NCBI RefSeq assembly: GCF_038443385.1
Contig: NZ_CP151726.1
Location: 4,960,001 to 5,024,000, forward strand
Origin: Stieleria varia
Lineage (GTDB): Bacteria > Planctomycetota > Planctomycetia > Pirellulales > Pirellulaceae
DNA: 64,000 bases
Reading direction: 5' to 3'
In this document: positions 53,458-63,317 of the stretch, in pieces
Position numbering within the stretch: position 1 is the first letter of the stretch
Layout: each line of letters opens with the position of its first letter
Made by a program: the position numbers and the translations under genes
The notes under the pieces: model-generated
Database searches by the model: none
Seen by the model: the letters and a program-made list of their open reading frames with translations, nothing else
What the model was told of the DNA's origin: nothing

Positions 53458-54870
53458 TCAAGCCGCTGAATGACGGGGCCGCCGTTCAAGTTGTTTGATC
53501 TTACGTGCTTTTGCAATTGACGTGACGCCGAATGCTATCCCAAGGACGATCAATACTAAGAGCGCCGAAGGAGGGTCGCCGCTGAACTGCTGGTGAGAGA
53601 CAGTGAAAGATGCAAGATTTGCAACCACAATCGAGATCATGCAGAGTTGTGCCACGGCACCGTGCCAACTCGCCGGGACTCGCTGGACCGCGCTCATGAT
53701 CGCCCGAATCAACGACCATGCTGAAAGGACGACAAAGATCACGCCGAACAGACCAAGCTCCCTGAAAATGCGACTGACGCCGTCTTCCTGCCAACCGCCG
53801 CTGCTAAATCGATTCCTTCCTTGGCGACGGTCGTGCTGCATCAAGTGGTAGGAGCCTTGAGTCGCTGTTCCGATCCCTTCGCCCAGGACTCCTGACTGGA
53901 TAATGGTTCCTTGAACCGAGCCGACCACAACCTCTTGGTAACGCTCCACACCGCTTGTGAAAAGCGTCCCGGCGAAATTCATGTACTCGGTGCCAACATA
54001 TTCATCCGTCGCAACAAGAAAGACGCCACCAATCAGCGCTGCCGCCGCGACTATCGGGACCACAATGGCTTGTACACGAGTGATTTTTCGAATGTACGTC
54101 AGCAACGCCAGGACGGCCAAGAAGACCAACGGCATCCCAAGCATCTTTCGTCGCCCGGACAACAGTAGACACAAGCAGCCGAATAGAGCGAGCACTATCC
54201 AGATAGGTGATTGCCGACGCGACTTTTGGATCGCCAGCGTCAATGAAAACATCACCACCTGGGCAGCGTGCAGTCCCATGATGTCTGGGCTTCGATAAAG
54301 TCCGCCAATCAGCTTGACGGTTTCCTGGCCGGAATAGCGTATCCATTCCATTCCTCGCAACCCGCCCAATGCAGGCCAATTCGCTCCCGAGTACTCCGCG
54401 ATCACGCCTGTCAACGCTATACCATTCACGATGCAGTAGAACATCATGAACCCACTGATGTCCTTCGGTCGACGCGAAATCAAGTAGCCCAGCAAGATGC
54501 CAGCAAATGGAGCCAAGTATGAGATGACGCCCAAGCCGACCATCTTGTAGCCGCCTTGGTACAGTGCCAGCGACAAGATGCTGCCCGGGATCATCGCAAT
54601 AGCCAGATACCGGATCGCAGAAAATACTCGCGGGTGCTCACGAAAGGCGATTTGAATTTGATTCCTGGATCGCATCCACGCGGAAACAGTGATCACTGCC
54701 CAAAGTCCGAGAACACTAATGGTGATCAGAACTGACTCACTCGGATCCATTTTGCGTACTGGATCTCGCAAGAAATCGAGCAGAATTGCCATGTAGATAG
54801 CCTTCCGCCAATCGGCGAGGGCCACAAGGCACGCGAGTCCCAATAAACTGAAATATCCCAGAGTGATCAT
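53458..54870 (-). CDS. O-antigen-ligase-like / polysaccharide polymerase membrane protein
   Basis: This 470-residue integral membrane protein has about eleven hydrophobic segments and a large periplasmic loop between residues ~275 and 355. That loop contains MNFAGTLFTSGVERYQEVVV, then SGVLGEGIGTATQGSYHLM and RFSSGGWQEDGVSR. This pattern fits the Wzy/WaaL/ExoQ superfamily. Such proteins polymerise or ligate polysaccharide repeat units outside the inner membrane. The exact activity cannot be decided from sequence. It belongs to a minus-strand set of polysaccharide genes and is followed closely by the acetyltransferase. Confidence 0.85.
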   Translation of the reverse strand: MITLGYFSLLGLACLVALADWRKAIYMAILLDFLRDPVRKMDPSESVLITISVLGLWAVITVSAWMRSRNQIQIAFREHPRVFSAIRYLAIAMIPGSILSLALYQGGYKMVGLGVISYLAPFAGILLGYLISRRPKDISGFMMFYCIVNGIALTGVIAEYSGANWPALGGLRGMEWIRYSGQETVKLIGGLYRSPDIMGLHAAQVVMFSLTLAIQKSRRQSPIWIVLALFGCLCLLLSGRRKMLGMPLVFLAVLALLTYIRKITRVQAIVVPIVAAAALIGGVFLVATDEYVGTEYMNFAGTLFTSGVERYQEVVVGSVQGTIIQSGVLGEGIGTATQGSYHLMQHDRRQGRNRFSSGGWQEDGVSRIFRELGLFGVIFVVLSAWSLIRAIMSAVQRVPASWHGAVAQLCMISIVVANLASFTVSHQQFSGDPPSALLVLIVLGIAFGVTSIAKARKIKQLERRPRHSAA

Positions 54871-54938
54871 AGCTAGCGATCGTAGTGATTCATTCCCAAA
54901 AACGCCATTGCGTTTTTCCTATCGCTGATGTGCTGGCT

Positions 54939-56036
54939 TCAGCCGACAACGTCAAGATAGATTTGCCTCAACGTATCTGAAAATTCGCCGATCCCAAACG
55001 CACTCGCGTGCTCGGCCCCTTTTGCTCGCATCGTGCTCGACAAATCGCTGTCGGACAGCAAACGCAACAGATTCCCCGCCATCGCTTCAACGTCCCCCAC
55101 TCCAGATACCAACGCCGCATCTCCCACCACCTCTCCAAGCGATCCGCCGTTGCTGCAAACCACGGGGCACCCAAGTGCCATCGCTTCGATCGGTGGCCAG
55201 CCGAAACCTTCGTAGAAGCTCGGGAACATCAAGACGTCTGCATGTCGATACAAGAGATGAACTCGTTCGTCCGATGGATAGGATTCGAACGCCACCCTTT
55301 CTGTTAACTGCAACTGTCTCACGCGATCCAGATGCTCTAGAGTAGGAGGTGGGCCTGCGAGGATCAATCTGTGTGGAATCTCTGCGGCCACTCTGGCGAA
55401 AACCTCAATCACTCCCTTTCGGTTCTTGTAGAAACCGTTATTCCCGATATGAAACACGAACGGGACGCTCAGATCAGCAGGTCTCGTTGAGGTTGTATCG
55501 ATCTTGCGAATTGAGAATTGGTCCTCCAACGGCGGAAACAAGATACTGTGCTTGCCTCGATTGGATATCCCTAGCCCAGCAACATCGTTCAGGGTCGACT
55601 GACTATCGAAAATCAAATGATCCGCAAACGGAAGTCCGCTGAGGGAAAAATTAATGATCTTGCGAGAGAGAAACCCAGGGGACGCTGTCTCAAATTTTCC
55701 CATGGACTGCAGCTTAGGGATGACGTCATGAACCGTAACAACCGTTTTATAGTGTCGCAGTACACGAGCAAGATAGCCATGGCTGCCATCGATGACGTGA
55801 AACAAGTGCGCGTCCGATTGCTTCGCAAGTCGCCGTCCATTTCGCACCACCGACGCATGATGGGCGAGTGTGCGTAATTTCCCAGGCAAGCGCTGCACAT
55901 CGCCTGCGACGCACGCACGCTCGACGTGAATCCTATCGTCGCCGGCAAACGCCGATGCGATGATATCCGCATAACGACGCATGCTGCCCTTGGAACTAGG
56001 CAATGCGGTTTCAACAAGACAGACGGTGAGGGGCAT
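54939..56036 (-). CDS. Glycosyltransferase family 4
   Basis: This 365-residue GT-B enzyme has an N-terminal part including SSKGSMRRYADIIASAFA and VVTVHDVIPKLQSMGKFET. The donor domain has FVFHIGNNGFYKNRKGVIE near residue 195 and FPSFYEGFGWPPIEAMALGC near 275, with the E-x7-E signature and the following PVVCSNGGSLGEVVGDAAL. It is probably cytoplasmic, adding a sugar to the growing lipid-linked repeat unit. It is 68 bases upstream of the ligase-like gene, on the same strand; a family C repeat separates it from the glycosyltransferase upstream. Confidence 0.93.
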   Translation of the reverse strand: MPLTVCLVETALPSSKGSMRRYADIIASAFAGDDRIHVERACVAGDVQRLPGKLRTLAHHASVVRNGRRLAKQSDAHLFHVIDGSHGYLARVLRHYKTVVTVHDVIPKLQSMGKFETASPGFLSRKIINFSLSGLPFADHLIFDSQSTLNDVAGLGISNRGKHSILFPPLEDQFSIRKIDTTSTRPADLSVPFVFHIGNNGFYKNRKGVIEVFARVAAEIPHRLILAGPPPTLEHLDRVRQLQLTERVAFESYPSDERVHLLYRHADVLMFPSFYEGFGWPPIEAMALGCPVVCSNGGSLGEVVGDAALVSGVGDVEAMAGNLLRLLSDSDLSSTMRAKGAEHASAFGIGEFSDTLRQIYLDVVG

Positions 56037-56040
56037 AAAT

Positions 56041-56105
56041 GTACGTCAGCCTTTCCAGGCTGACTTATCTTGGGATGAAGTGTCAGGCTAGAAAGCCTGA
56101 CGTAC
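56041..56105. repeat. Two-hairpin repeat (family C), copy 3
   Basis: The arms 56041-56064 (GTACGTCAGCCTTTCCAGGC + TGAC) and 56082-56105 form an inverted repeat with a few mismatches. It lies between two minus-strand glycosyltransferase genes and may separate their transcripts. Confidence 0.88.
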
Positions 56106-56118
56106 GATTGCGGACCTA

Positions 56119-57297
56119 CTACCGCACCACGTAACGCGCAGCATCTCGAATGCCTTCGGCCGCTGCCAATGGAGAGTACTTTCGAATCAGTTCAAACGCC
56201 TTCGAACCCATCGAGGACAGATCGACGTCGCAGCTCGCGGCCTGCATCATTCTCTGCGTCAGCGAATCCCAGTCACCGAATGCGAACGAGAACCCGGTCT
56301 CCCCCTCCACGATCAAATCTCGCTCACAGCCAACTTGATCACTGACGATCGCGGGACGTCCACACGCCATCGCCTCGTTGACCACCAGCCCCCAGGTCTC
56401 ACCATGATCCGACGGCAATACGAGACAGTCACACGCGACGTAGGAGCCAACGATTTCGGATTGATTCAGAAAACCCGCAAAAGTCACCGGCAGCCCACTC
56501 TCAGCAACCAACCGCTCGCACTCGGCTCGCAACTCACCATCACCGACCATCAGCAAATGGAGGGCATGCTGCGCATGACGTTCTTTGGCAAGCCGTACCG
56601 CATCACCAAACGCTTTGACCAATTCCACCGGATGTTTTTTCTTTTCAAACTTGCCACAGAACAGAAAGCAAACCGCGTCCGCCGGGATACTCCACTGGCG
56701 TCGCAACTCACCACGCTCGCTCCTCATCGACTGTGCGGCCCGTTCAAACCGATCATTCTCGATACAATACCGGGCATCAAACATCTGCTCGCCCCGCACA
56801 CCGTAGCTCGCGTAGAAATCACGATTCGCGGAACCGATGGGCAAGTAGGCGTCGTAGCGACGAATCAGCTGCCGCTGCAACACCTTTTTCCACCACGGCC
56901 GCGGCCGCAAGTGATTCGCTTCGCCGCGAACAATGCACGGAATCTTGAGCTTCTTGCAGGCTCTCAATGTCTGCACACACGTTTTCACTACCCATCCATT
57001 GACCACCACCGCATCGATCTTTCGGGTTCTCAATTGATCGACAATCCCTGGTGTGTCGCAACCACTAAAGTGGGTCACGCCTGGGTTGTCGGCAACGTTC
57101 TCCAGCACGTGGTGCTGATATCCATCCAGCAACGGGACGTCCCATTCAAACTCCATGCCGAAACCGGCACCCTGTGCCGCAGCATCAGGCAGCATCGCAA
57201 ACAGAACTTGAAAGTCGATGTCATCAAATCCACTCAGATGCCGGAAGACGGGAACTTGATATTGAATCGGATGGCTGGTGACGAAAGCGAGCTTCAT
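56119..57297 (-). CDS. Glycosyltransferase family 4
   Basis: This 392-residue GT-B enzyme opens with KLAFVTSHPIQYQVPVFRHL, a frequent start in family 4 enzymes of polysaccharide clusters. The donor domain has CFLFCGKFEKKKHPVELVKA near residue 210, and VLPSDHGETWGLVVNEAMAC near 295 with the E-x7-E pair. Then comes RPAIVSDQVGCERDLIVEGE, a common nucleotide-binding stretch. It has no membrane segment. Its start codon lies 334 bases before the end of the next glycosyltransferase gene, so it may have its own promoter. Confidence 0.93.
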   Translation of the reverse strand: MKLAFVTSHPIQYQVPVFRHLSGFDDIDFQVLFAMLPDAAAQGAGFGMEFEWDVPLLDGYQHHVLENVADNPGVTHFSGCDTPGIVDQLRTRKIDAVVVNGWVVKTCVQTLRACKKLKIPCIVRGEANHLRPRPWWKKVLQRQLIRRYDAYLPIGSANRDFYASYGVRGEQMFDARYCIENDRFERAAQSMRSERGELRRQWSIPADAVCFLFCGKFEKKKHPVELVKAFGDAVRLAKERHAQHALHLLMVGDGELRAECERLVAESGLPVTFAGFLNQSEIVGSYVACDCLVLPSDHGETWGLVVNEAMACGRPAIVSDQVGCERDLIVEGETGFSFAFGDWDSLTQRMMQAASCDVDLSSMGSKAFELIRKYSPLAAAEGIRDAARYVVR

Positions 57298-57631
57298 ATC
57301 GGTTAGCTGTTAGCGGTTGACGATCGTCACTCGGCCTTCCGAGCCGATAGCGTATCGAAGCGATAGAACACATTTCACTGCATGACCATCCAATTCAATT
57401 GACGTCCACCACCTTGGACTCAAGGATTGGATCGTCTTCTGATTTATCGCCTCAGCGTCCGAAGCCTTCTGCAATGTTAGTGAGCTTTTTCCCAAACAAT
57501 CGGATCACGAAAACAATTCATGACGACTCTCCGTAATGTGTGAGGCAAGATCCTTGCCAGTCAACACTGATAGACAAGCATTCGGAATGCCAACAAATTG
57601 ACCCGAGCAAGCGAACCGCACCTGCCCTCTG
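57298..57631. other. Intergenic region
   Basis: No gene, repeat or clear terminator was recognised in these 334 bases. They separate two minus-strand glycosyltransferase genes and probably carry the promoter of the family 4 gene. Confidence 0.4.
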
Positions 57632-58531
57632 TTAGCTGCTAACCCGCTTCTTTTCAACCAATTGCTTCGCAGCAAAATACGCTCTTATTTCGCCAACCAA
57701 CTTCACAGGAATCCACCACGGATGAGTCAAGTGGAACTTCGTACGCACTTCCCGCAGAATCCGTTTCATGCAATAAGCTCGTGCTTCCGTGGGCGAATCC
57801 GCATGCAGCAACGCAAAATAGTGATCACCAACACCGTGTTTAGGATCGGCACTGGTGAGGTGGGAACCCGAGCTGCGTGTTCCGCCTCGTTCGGCACGCA
57901 GATGATCGATTCCGGCTCCACCAAGAAATCGAATCTTGCCACCCGCTTTTCCGATTCGTCGGGCAAACTCCGTCTCAAACCGATAAGCGGAACCCACAAA
58001 GTTCTCGTCAAAGCCGCCGATGGAGAGAGCTCGCTGACGATGGACGCAGAGGTTGCCAGCCATCACGTTTTGGACATCCATGTCGCGGGTGGAATGAAAC
58101 GGAAAGTCTTCGTCGATCCGTAGTCCTATGGTTTTTCGAGGCGCCTCAACATCCTCGGGTTTCTGCCACGGCTGGATCACCTGTCCCACCGTTGCCCATA
58201 GTGATGGATCATCAACGTGGGCCGCACTGTGAATCGCAACAATCTCGGCTCTCGGCAAGATGTCATCGTCGAGAAAGAGAACCAACTCTGACATGGCATG
58301 CTGCAATGCGTGGTTCATGGATCGCGTGATGGACGGCGTCTCCAATCGAATCCATCGTATGTCTCCGAGGTCGTGCCAGTCTTGCAATTTGCGCTGGGTT
58401 TCAAGATCGTGTTCGGGGGTCTGATCGATGACCAGAATTTCATCGGCCCGAATCTCCAGTGACAATAACGCACTGACCGAGTCGATGAGCACCGCGTCGC
58501 GTCCATACGTAGGAATGGCGATCGTGATCAT
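57632..58531 (-). CDS. Glycosyltransferase family 2
   Basis: This 299-residue GT-A enzyme has ITIAIPTYGRDAVLIDSVSA at the N-terminus, ILVIDQTPEHDLETQ, and the metal-binding LVLFLDDDILPRAEI near residue 90. An acceptor part follows, with NLCVHRQRALSIGGFDENFV and SAYRFETEFARRIGKAGG. It has no membrane segment except perhaps a weak amphipathic end. It is part of the polysaccharide region; donor and acceptor are unknown. Downstream is a gap of 334 bases. Confidence 0.92.
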   Translation of the reverse strand: MITIAIPTYGRDAVLIDSVSALLSLEIRADEILVIDQTPEHDLETQRKLQDWHDLGDIRWIRLETPSITRSMNHALQHAMSELVLFLDDDILPRAEIVAIHSAAHVDDPSLWATVGQVIQPWQKPEDVEAPRKTIGLRIDEDFPFHSTRDMDVQNVMAGNLCVHRQRALSIGGFDENFVGSAYRFETEFARRIGKAGGKIRFLGGAGIDHLRAERGGTRSSGSHLTSADPKHGVGDHYFALLHADSPTEARAYCMKRILREVRTKFHLTHPWWIPVKLVGEIRAYFAAKQLVEKKRVSS

Positions 58532-58567
58532 GCAGAGGTTGAATTCATAGATGTAGCGGTCTCAATG

Positions 58568-58602
58568 CAAAACCGGTCAGATGAAGTAATCATCTGACCG
58601 GT
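58568..58602 (-). terminator. Intrinsic terminator
   Basis: ACCGGTCAGATGA and its complement (about 58572-58602) form a 13-base stem with a 5-base loop. Read on the minus strand it is followed by a short T-run. It ends the transcript of the 58633 gene. Confidence 0.85.
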
Positions 58603-58632
58603 CGAGAGATAATCAGCGAGACGCGATTCCTA

Positions 58633-60684
58633 TCAGACAACCACGATGGTCACACCACCGTCGGCACCACCTCGGATGTACTGTCCGGCGTCAACCGTCA
58701 GTGTGCCAGCGCCGGCGAAGTCACCAATCAGTTGAACGCGTGAATCGGCAATGCTGTCGATCAGCCGATCTCCACCAGCCAGATCAGCTGTGCTGAAAAT
58801 GAGGTCGACATTGTCCGCGGAGAGGATATCGCCACCGATCGACAGATTGCCGTTGGTTCGGATTATCACATCGCCACCGGGCACGTTAACGTCGATGGTT
58901 CCGCCCAGAACCACGCCGTTATTATGAAGCACGCTGAATCTAGCCAAATCGCTCGCTCCGCCAAGGGAAACAAGTGATGCCGGCATCGCTGGTAGCCCAC
59001 GGATTTCTAGTGCATTTCCGTTTCCGATGACGTTACCCATAACGTCAATGGCTCCTCCTCCACGCGCGAATAACAAACTGTCACCCAGTAGGTCCAAATC
59101 TCCATTCACCGAGACACTGCCTGTTGCGAAGAGGCCACCGGCAACACCAAAGACTCCCGCTGCGCTCGCCATGTTGAAGCTGATGTCGCCCCGACTGGTC
59201 ATCGCAGAAATGCCCGAATTGAATGAAGCCGTTGGAGCTTCGATCTCGATCGAACTGAATTCACTCATTTGTGAGAGGATCGTGGCCGAAGTGACGGCGG
59301 CGATAGTGAGTGTAGGAACGTTTGCGCCAACGGCCAAAGCACGCCCGTTGACCGTGATCGATCCATCGCCTCCCTGGCCCGCCGGTAAGGCTTCAAAGAC
59401 AATATTTCCCAGCCCAGTGAATGCACGACCATTGTTCAGGTTCAACGTGGTTGCTTCAAATTCGGTCGTATTGCCTCCAGCATCAATACCTTCATTGACA
59501 TCGATGGTTTGCGCGATCAACGAAGCGTTCATCGGAAAGGAAAGGTTGCTAGCCGACAACCCATTGTTCACCAACGTAATCAGTGACGTTTGCGTAACGC
59601 CCTTCTGTCCGCCAATTGTGAGATGTTCGTATCCAGAAAACTGGGCGATGTCCGTCGCATCAATCACCAAGCTGTCTGGGGCGGTGGGGGAGGATGCCGT
59701 GTTGAATACCGTGATCGGATTCCCCGCAACTCGAGAACGCAAGGTCACCTCGCTGCCTGCTAGAACATTCGGTGCTACCGCACCGGAAATATCCAAGGCC
59801 CCGCCCTCGATGGTCAGGTCGTCCACCATCACCGTTGATAAATTAAGATCAGGGCTGGTGAGCACTGCCGTATCACTTGTCAGCGTGCCAGCGATGCTGA
59901 CTTGTGTGTTTCCCTCGATGGAGCTGCTGTTGGAGCCAACGTTACCAGCGAAAATGGCCAAGTCAAATGCAAGGACGCTTAAGCCATCTAGTCCAGTCGC
60001 GTCCGAAAGAAACTGGACGTTACCACCTTCCACACCTAAGCTCGAACTGTTGGCGGAGCTAACCGGACCGTTGAACGTCACCGCGCCTGTGCTTGCGCCT
60101 ACAAAAGAGCCATTGGTGACATCGACTGTATCCCCTGTGTCGGTCCCAAATTCAATCAGATTATTATCAGATGTCTCAATGTCTCCGCCCAGTTCAATGA
60201 GGTCTGTCAAAATCTCTACCTGTCCGCGGCCCGCACCAGTCTGCACGTTCACGCCCCCGCTGCCAATAATCGTCAGCTCATCGGTTCTTGTGTCATTGTT
60301 GACCCGAAGGCCCTCGTCACCCCAACCAGAACCGCCGTTTCCATTGATCGTAACCGTATTCATGCCGTCTCGCATGTTGACTCGAACTCGATCGGTTACC
60401 AACGAGCCGTCAATCGTCACGGTGTTCGCATTGACTTGAGTCATGCCAGCACCCGGCGTGGTCAGAGTCAACGGATTGGTATCGGTGATCGTATAAAGGT
60501 CGGCCGCATAATCGACCGTCATGTTGTTGTTTTCTGTCACCAACCCGTCGATTCGCAATTCCCCTAACACGACGGCAGCGGTGGCCAAATTGAGCCGTGC
60601 TTCCAACTGCTCGAGTCGGCGAAGCTTGCGTCGTTTTGCTTGACGCGGTTTGGATTTGGCTAATGAACGGAGTTTGTTAATCAT
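58633..60684 (-). CDS. LEPR-XLL-like extracellular beta-rich protein
   Basis: This 683-residue protein has a very basic N-terminus (KSKPRQAKRRKLRR), then LEQLEARLNLATAA at about residues 24-37. That matches the planctomycete LEPR-XLL-type N-terminal surface/export domain. The rest is rich in Gly, Asn, Asp, Thr and Val with repeated strand patterns (for example TDELTIIGSGGVNVQTGAG and NLSIGGDILSADNVDLIFST). This suggests a parallel beta-helix or filamentous surface protein. No enzyme motif is seen. It may be a matrix component associated with the neighbouring polysaccharide. The start is chosen so that the basic/LEPR-like segment is N-terminal. Confidence 0.83.
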   Translation of the reverse strand: MINKLRSLAKSKPRQAKRRKLRRLEQLEARLNLATAAVVLGELRIDGLVTENNNMTVDYAADLYTITDTNPLTLTTPGAGMTQVNANTVTIDGSLVTDRVRVNMRDGMNTVTINGNGGSGWGDEGLRVNNDTRTDELTIIGSGGVNVQTGAGRGQVEILTDLIELGGDIETSDNNLIEFGTDTGDTVDVTNGSFVGASTGAVTFNGPVSSANSSSLGVEGGNVQFLSDATGLDGLSVLAFDLAIFAGNVGSNSSSIEGNTQVSIAGTLTSDTAVLTSPDLNLSTVMVDDLTIEGGALDISGAVAPNVLAGSEVTLRSRVAGNPITVFNTASSPTAPDSLVIDATDIAQFSGYEHLTIGGQKGVTQTSLITLVNNGLSASNLSFPMNASLIAQTIDVNEGIDAGGNTTEFEATTLNLNNGRAFTGLGNIVFEALPAGQGGDGSITVNGRALAVGANVPTLTIAAVTSATILSQMSEFSSIEIEAPTASFNSGISAMTSRGDISFNMASAAGVFGVAGGLFATGSVSVNGDLDLLGDSLLFARGGGAIDVMGNVIGNGNALEIRGLPAMPASLVSLGGASDLARFSVLHNNGVVLGGTIDVNVPGGDVIIRTNGNLSIGGDILSADNVDLIFSTADLAGGDRLIDSIADSRVQLIGDFAGAGTLTVDAGQYIRGGADGGVTIVVV

Positions 60685-61077
60685 GGAATGGATGCCTTGG
60701 GGGGATGTATGCAATGAAGCAAAACAGGAGGTGTGGGGAAACATGCGGTGGGAGGACTAAGCGGTGGCCCCATGCACCTGACAGTCCTAGACGGTAGACC
60801 CTCCGATGGCGTACCAATGGTTGCCGTTCAACACCGGAAAAACCCGGGTTATCCTACTCCGGATGATCTAACGCCGCAATGATTTGAAGAAAAAGTTCAA
60901 TTTTTTGCAGAGTGGACGTTGGGATTAGTTGGGCGACAGATACCTATATTTGCCGTCAGATTGAACGCGTGGGACAGCCGAACGGAGGGCCGCTCGGTAG
61001 CGCAGCGTTTGGCTCCCTCCCAGTGAGCTGCGCTGAGCCTGAATCAGGACGAACGGAAGCCCCCCTCGTGGGTATGT
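60685..61077. other. Intergenic region
   Basis: Nothing coding or repetitive was recognised in these 393 bases. They lie between two minus-strand genes and should hold the promoter of the LEPR-XLL-like gene, though no clear boxes are visible. Confidence 0.4.
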
Positions 61078-62319
61078 TCAATTCTCAATAGCCGGATTCA
61101 TGTCGTCCCAGTGGGGTGGTGGGACCAGTTTGCAACTCGGCATCACCCACGAACGTAAACGCAGAAACGGGCGTTCGATCGTGTGCGACAAAAGCAGGCC
61201 CAAACCGATCGAGGCGGCAAAAAAAAGCAATCGGTTGAGCCACTGAATCCACGAATCAGCGAAGCCTGCAGAATCCAAAGCCTGATTCATCTGAGTTTGT
61301 GCCGATGCCACACCTGGTACAAAAAAGATGATCGAGTGAGCGAGATAGATAGTGTAAGAATAGACCCCGATTGCCGAGACCATGTGAAAGGGTGCCCGAA
61401 TCCATACTGAACATCCGTTGCCAAGTTGCGGATTCAGAGCCGCCAACAACACCAGTGATGCAGAAGCGACGAACAGCAGGCTGAAACCGATGCTCGATGT
61501 CGGCCCGCCACTTTCCAAGGGATACCGCCACACAAACAGCACGCCTGCCGCCACCAGGAATACGGAGGTCCACGGCAGCCATCGCGTTGGACCTTGGAAC
61601 CAGCCTCTCAGCCAAGCCCAGCTCGATAGCACACCAAAAAGCAAGGAGTCCATGCGGAGATGGCTTCGGTAATAGTTGATTTTCCAGCTACGTCCTGTGG
61701 ACAGGTTGTGCAGACGCATTGCCAGGATCGCGAGGCAGATCAGCAGGATAACACCGATGAAACGATTCGGATTGGCACGCGTCCCAAACAGCATCGGCTT
61801 GAGTAGCAGTAGCAGCAGTGGCAGTAGCAAGTAGAAGTGCTCCTCGACCGCTAGCGTCCAGCTGTGAGGCCAAGGGATGCAATCTAAGTAGTTTTGCAGA
61901 AACAGCCCGTTGGGGATCGCGTTGGACGCCGTATCGCGGAACTGCGTCGCATTTGTCGTCAACCCATGGTGCAATAATTGCAAGGCGACGCAGCCGCCAT
62001 ACGCAGCAAAATATGACGGCCAGATCTTCATGCCGCGCCGGATCCAAAACCGTTTCAATCCAATGGTGCCGCTCTTTTCAAGCTCGCGAAACAGCAAAGC
62101 CCCGATCAAAAAGCCCGACAGGACAAAGAACAGGTCGACACCGATCCAACCGATTTGACGCACGAACAGGAACGCGGTGTCGGCAAATGAACTGGGGGCA
62201 ATGCCGAGTTCCGGACTGTGCCGAAACAGCACCAGCAAAGCCGCAACTCCGCGAATGACGTCTAGGGTTTCCAGACGTTTTCCTGAGCTGAGAAGATCCA
62301 GTCGCGAGCGATCAAACAT
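61078..62319 (-). CDS. Acyltransferase-3 family membrane protein
   Basis: This 413-residue inner-membrane protein has about ten hydrophobic segments. The N-terminal RLETLDVIRGVAALLVLFRH contains the conserved Arg and His of the OafA/acyltransferase-3 family. WIGVDLFFVLSGFLIG and RRGMKIWPSYFAAYG follow as expected. Such proteins O-acetylate or otherwise acylate sugars of surface polysaccharides. The ATG at 62319 overlaps the FkbM-gene stop codon by eight bases, so the two are translated together. An upstream in-frame start would extend the overlap. Confidence 0.92.
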   Translation of the reverse strand: MFDRSRLDLLSSGKRLETLDVIRGVAALLVLFRHSPELGIAPSSFADTAFLFVRQIGWIGVDLFFVLSGFLIGALLFRELEKSGTIGLKRFWIRRGMKIWPSYFAAYGGCVALQLLHHGLTTNATQFRDTASNAIPNGLFLQNYLDCIPWPHSWTLAVEEHFYLLLPLLLLLLKPMLFGTRANPNRFIGVILLICLAILAMRLHNLSTGRSWKINYYRSHLRMDSLLFGVLSSWAWLRGWFQGPTRWLPWTSVFLVAAGVLFVWRYPLESGGPTSSIGFSLLFVASASLVLLAALNPQLGNGCSVWIRAPFHMVSAIGVYSYTIYLAHSIIFFVPGVASAQTQMNQALDSAGFADSWIQWLNRLLFFAASIGLGLLLSHTIERPFLRLRSWVMPSCKLVPPPHWDDMNPAIEN

Positions 62320-63268
62320 TACGGGCGATGATCCAGAACGTCCAATTGTGTTGGTCCGCATCGGCGAGCTCGATCACGCTGTCCAGTTCATCAATCGCCC
62401 GTAGTTTGTCAGGTACAGCATAGCGTCGCAGCACGCGTCGAATCACACTGTCTTCTTTGGCCCGAAATTGGTCATATCCCTCTATGTGGTTGTAGATTTC
62501 TCGCAGTCTCGCGACCACCGTTTGGACGTTGCTGCCGAATCGGGGCAGCAGGTGAGGATGGAGTTCGAGCAACAACACGGGACGGTCACGCCGCAGCACG
62601 TCGAATGCACCCTCGACCACTTCGGCCTCATAGCCATCGACATCAATCTTGATGAAGTCACACTTTTCCCGAACGACCTCCGAAAGTGGTTTCATGTCCA
62701 CCGCTGCGATCCCCTGTCCCTCCGTTTGAATTCCGCTGTTGATTCCACCACGGACCTCAACGGTCGTTTCTCGTGAACCGACAGCGATCTCATAAAGGTC
62801 GACGTTTTTTAGAGTATTTCCAGAGATATTCGCTTTCAGCTCCGTAAGATTCTCTGGACTCGGCTCGATCGCGGTGATCCGCCCGGACCCACCAATCCGT
62901 TGTGCGAACATCAGGACGTGGTAGCCGATGTTTGCGCCAACATCTACGACGCTCATCCCAGGCTTGACGTGTTCATTGATGAGCGCCCGCTCGGTGATGT
63001 GCCGTTCGCCCATCAGATACAGCAACTGTTGCGATAAGCTCCGTGACAAATCCAAATGCATCCGGTAGCCAAACAGATTCCGTGTGGTGAGGCAAGGAGA
63101 CGGTAGGTTGCGGAAGACCTTTTGAGCGACACTCACTTCAGCAACCCGGAACAGGTGATTGAAGAGTCGTCCGATGGTCCATCGAATCCGGTGGTTTGAC
63201 CAATTCAACGTCGATTCTGCGACTGTGACGTCTTTTGTTTTCGCATCACGTGTTTTCACATCACTCAT
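62312..63268 (-). CDS. FkbM-family SAM-dependent methyltransferase
   Basis: This 318-residue protein has the SAM-binding SVVDVGANIGYHVLMFAQRI near residue 113, RITAIEPSPENLTELKANIS, and CDFIKIDVDGYEAEVVEGAF near residue 205, the family signature. Such enzymes O-methylate sugars or small molecules. It would decorate the polysaccharide made by the cluster. The start MSDVKTRD is chosen; a much longer open frame runs into the upstream glycosyltransferase gene and is not plausible. It lies 49 bases after that gene. Confidence 0.91.
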   Translation of the reverse strand: MSDVKTRDAKTKDVTVAESTLNWSNHRIRWTIGRLFNHLFRVAEVSVAQKVFRNLPSPCLTTRNLFGYRMHLDLSRSLSQQLLYLMGERHITERALINEHVKPGMSVVDVGANIGYHVLMFAQRIGGSGRITAIEPSPENLTELKANISGNTLKNVDLYEIAVGSRETTVEVRGGINSGIQTEGQGIAAVDMKPLSEVVREKCDFIKIDVDGYEAEVVEGAFDVLRRDRPVLLLELHPHLLPRFGSNVQTVVARLREIYNHIEGYDQFRAKEDSVIRRVLRRYAVPDKLRAIDELDSVIELADADQHNWTFWIIARNV

Positions 63269-63317
63269 TCGAATCTCGATGAAGGGGACCGGCGTGGGAT
63301 TGGCGAAGCGTTTGCGT

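Noticed and set aside
59027-60439. 470-codon open frame on the plus strand
   Set aside because: It lies wholly antisense to the LEPR-XLL-like gene and reads as Pro/Ser/Val-rich low complexity, as expected from the complement of a Gly/Asn/Thr-rich gene. No ribosome site or domain is seen.
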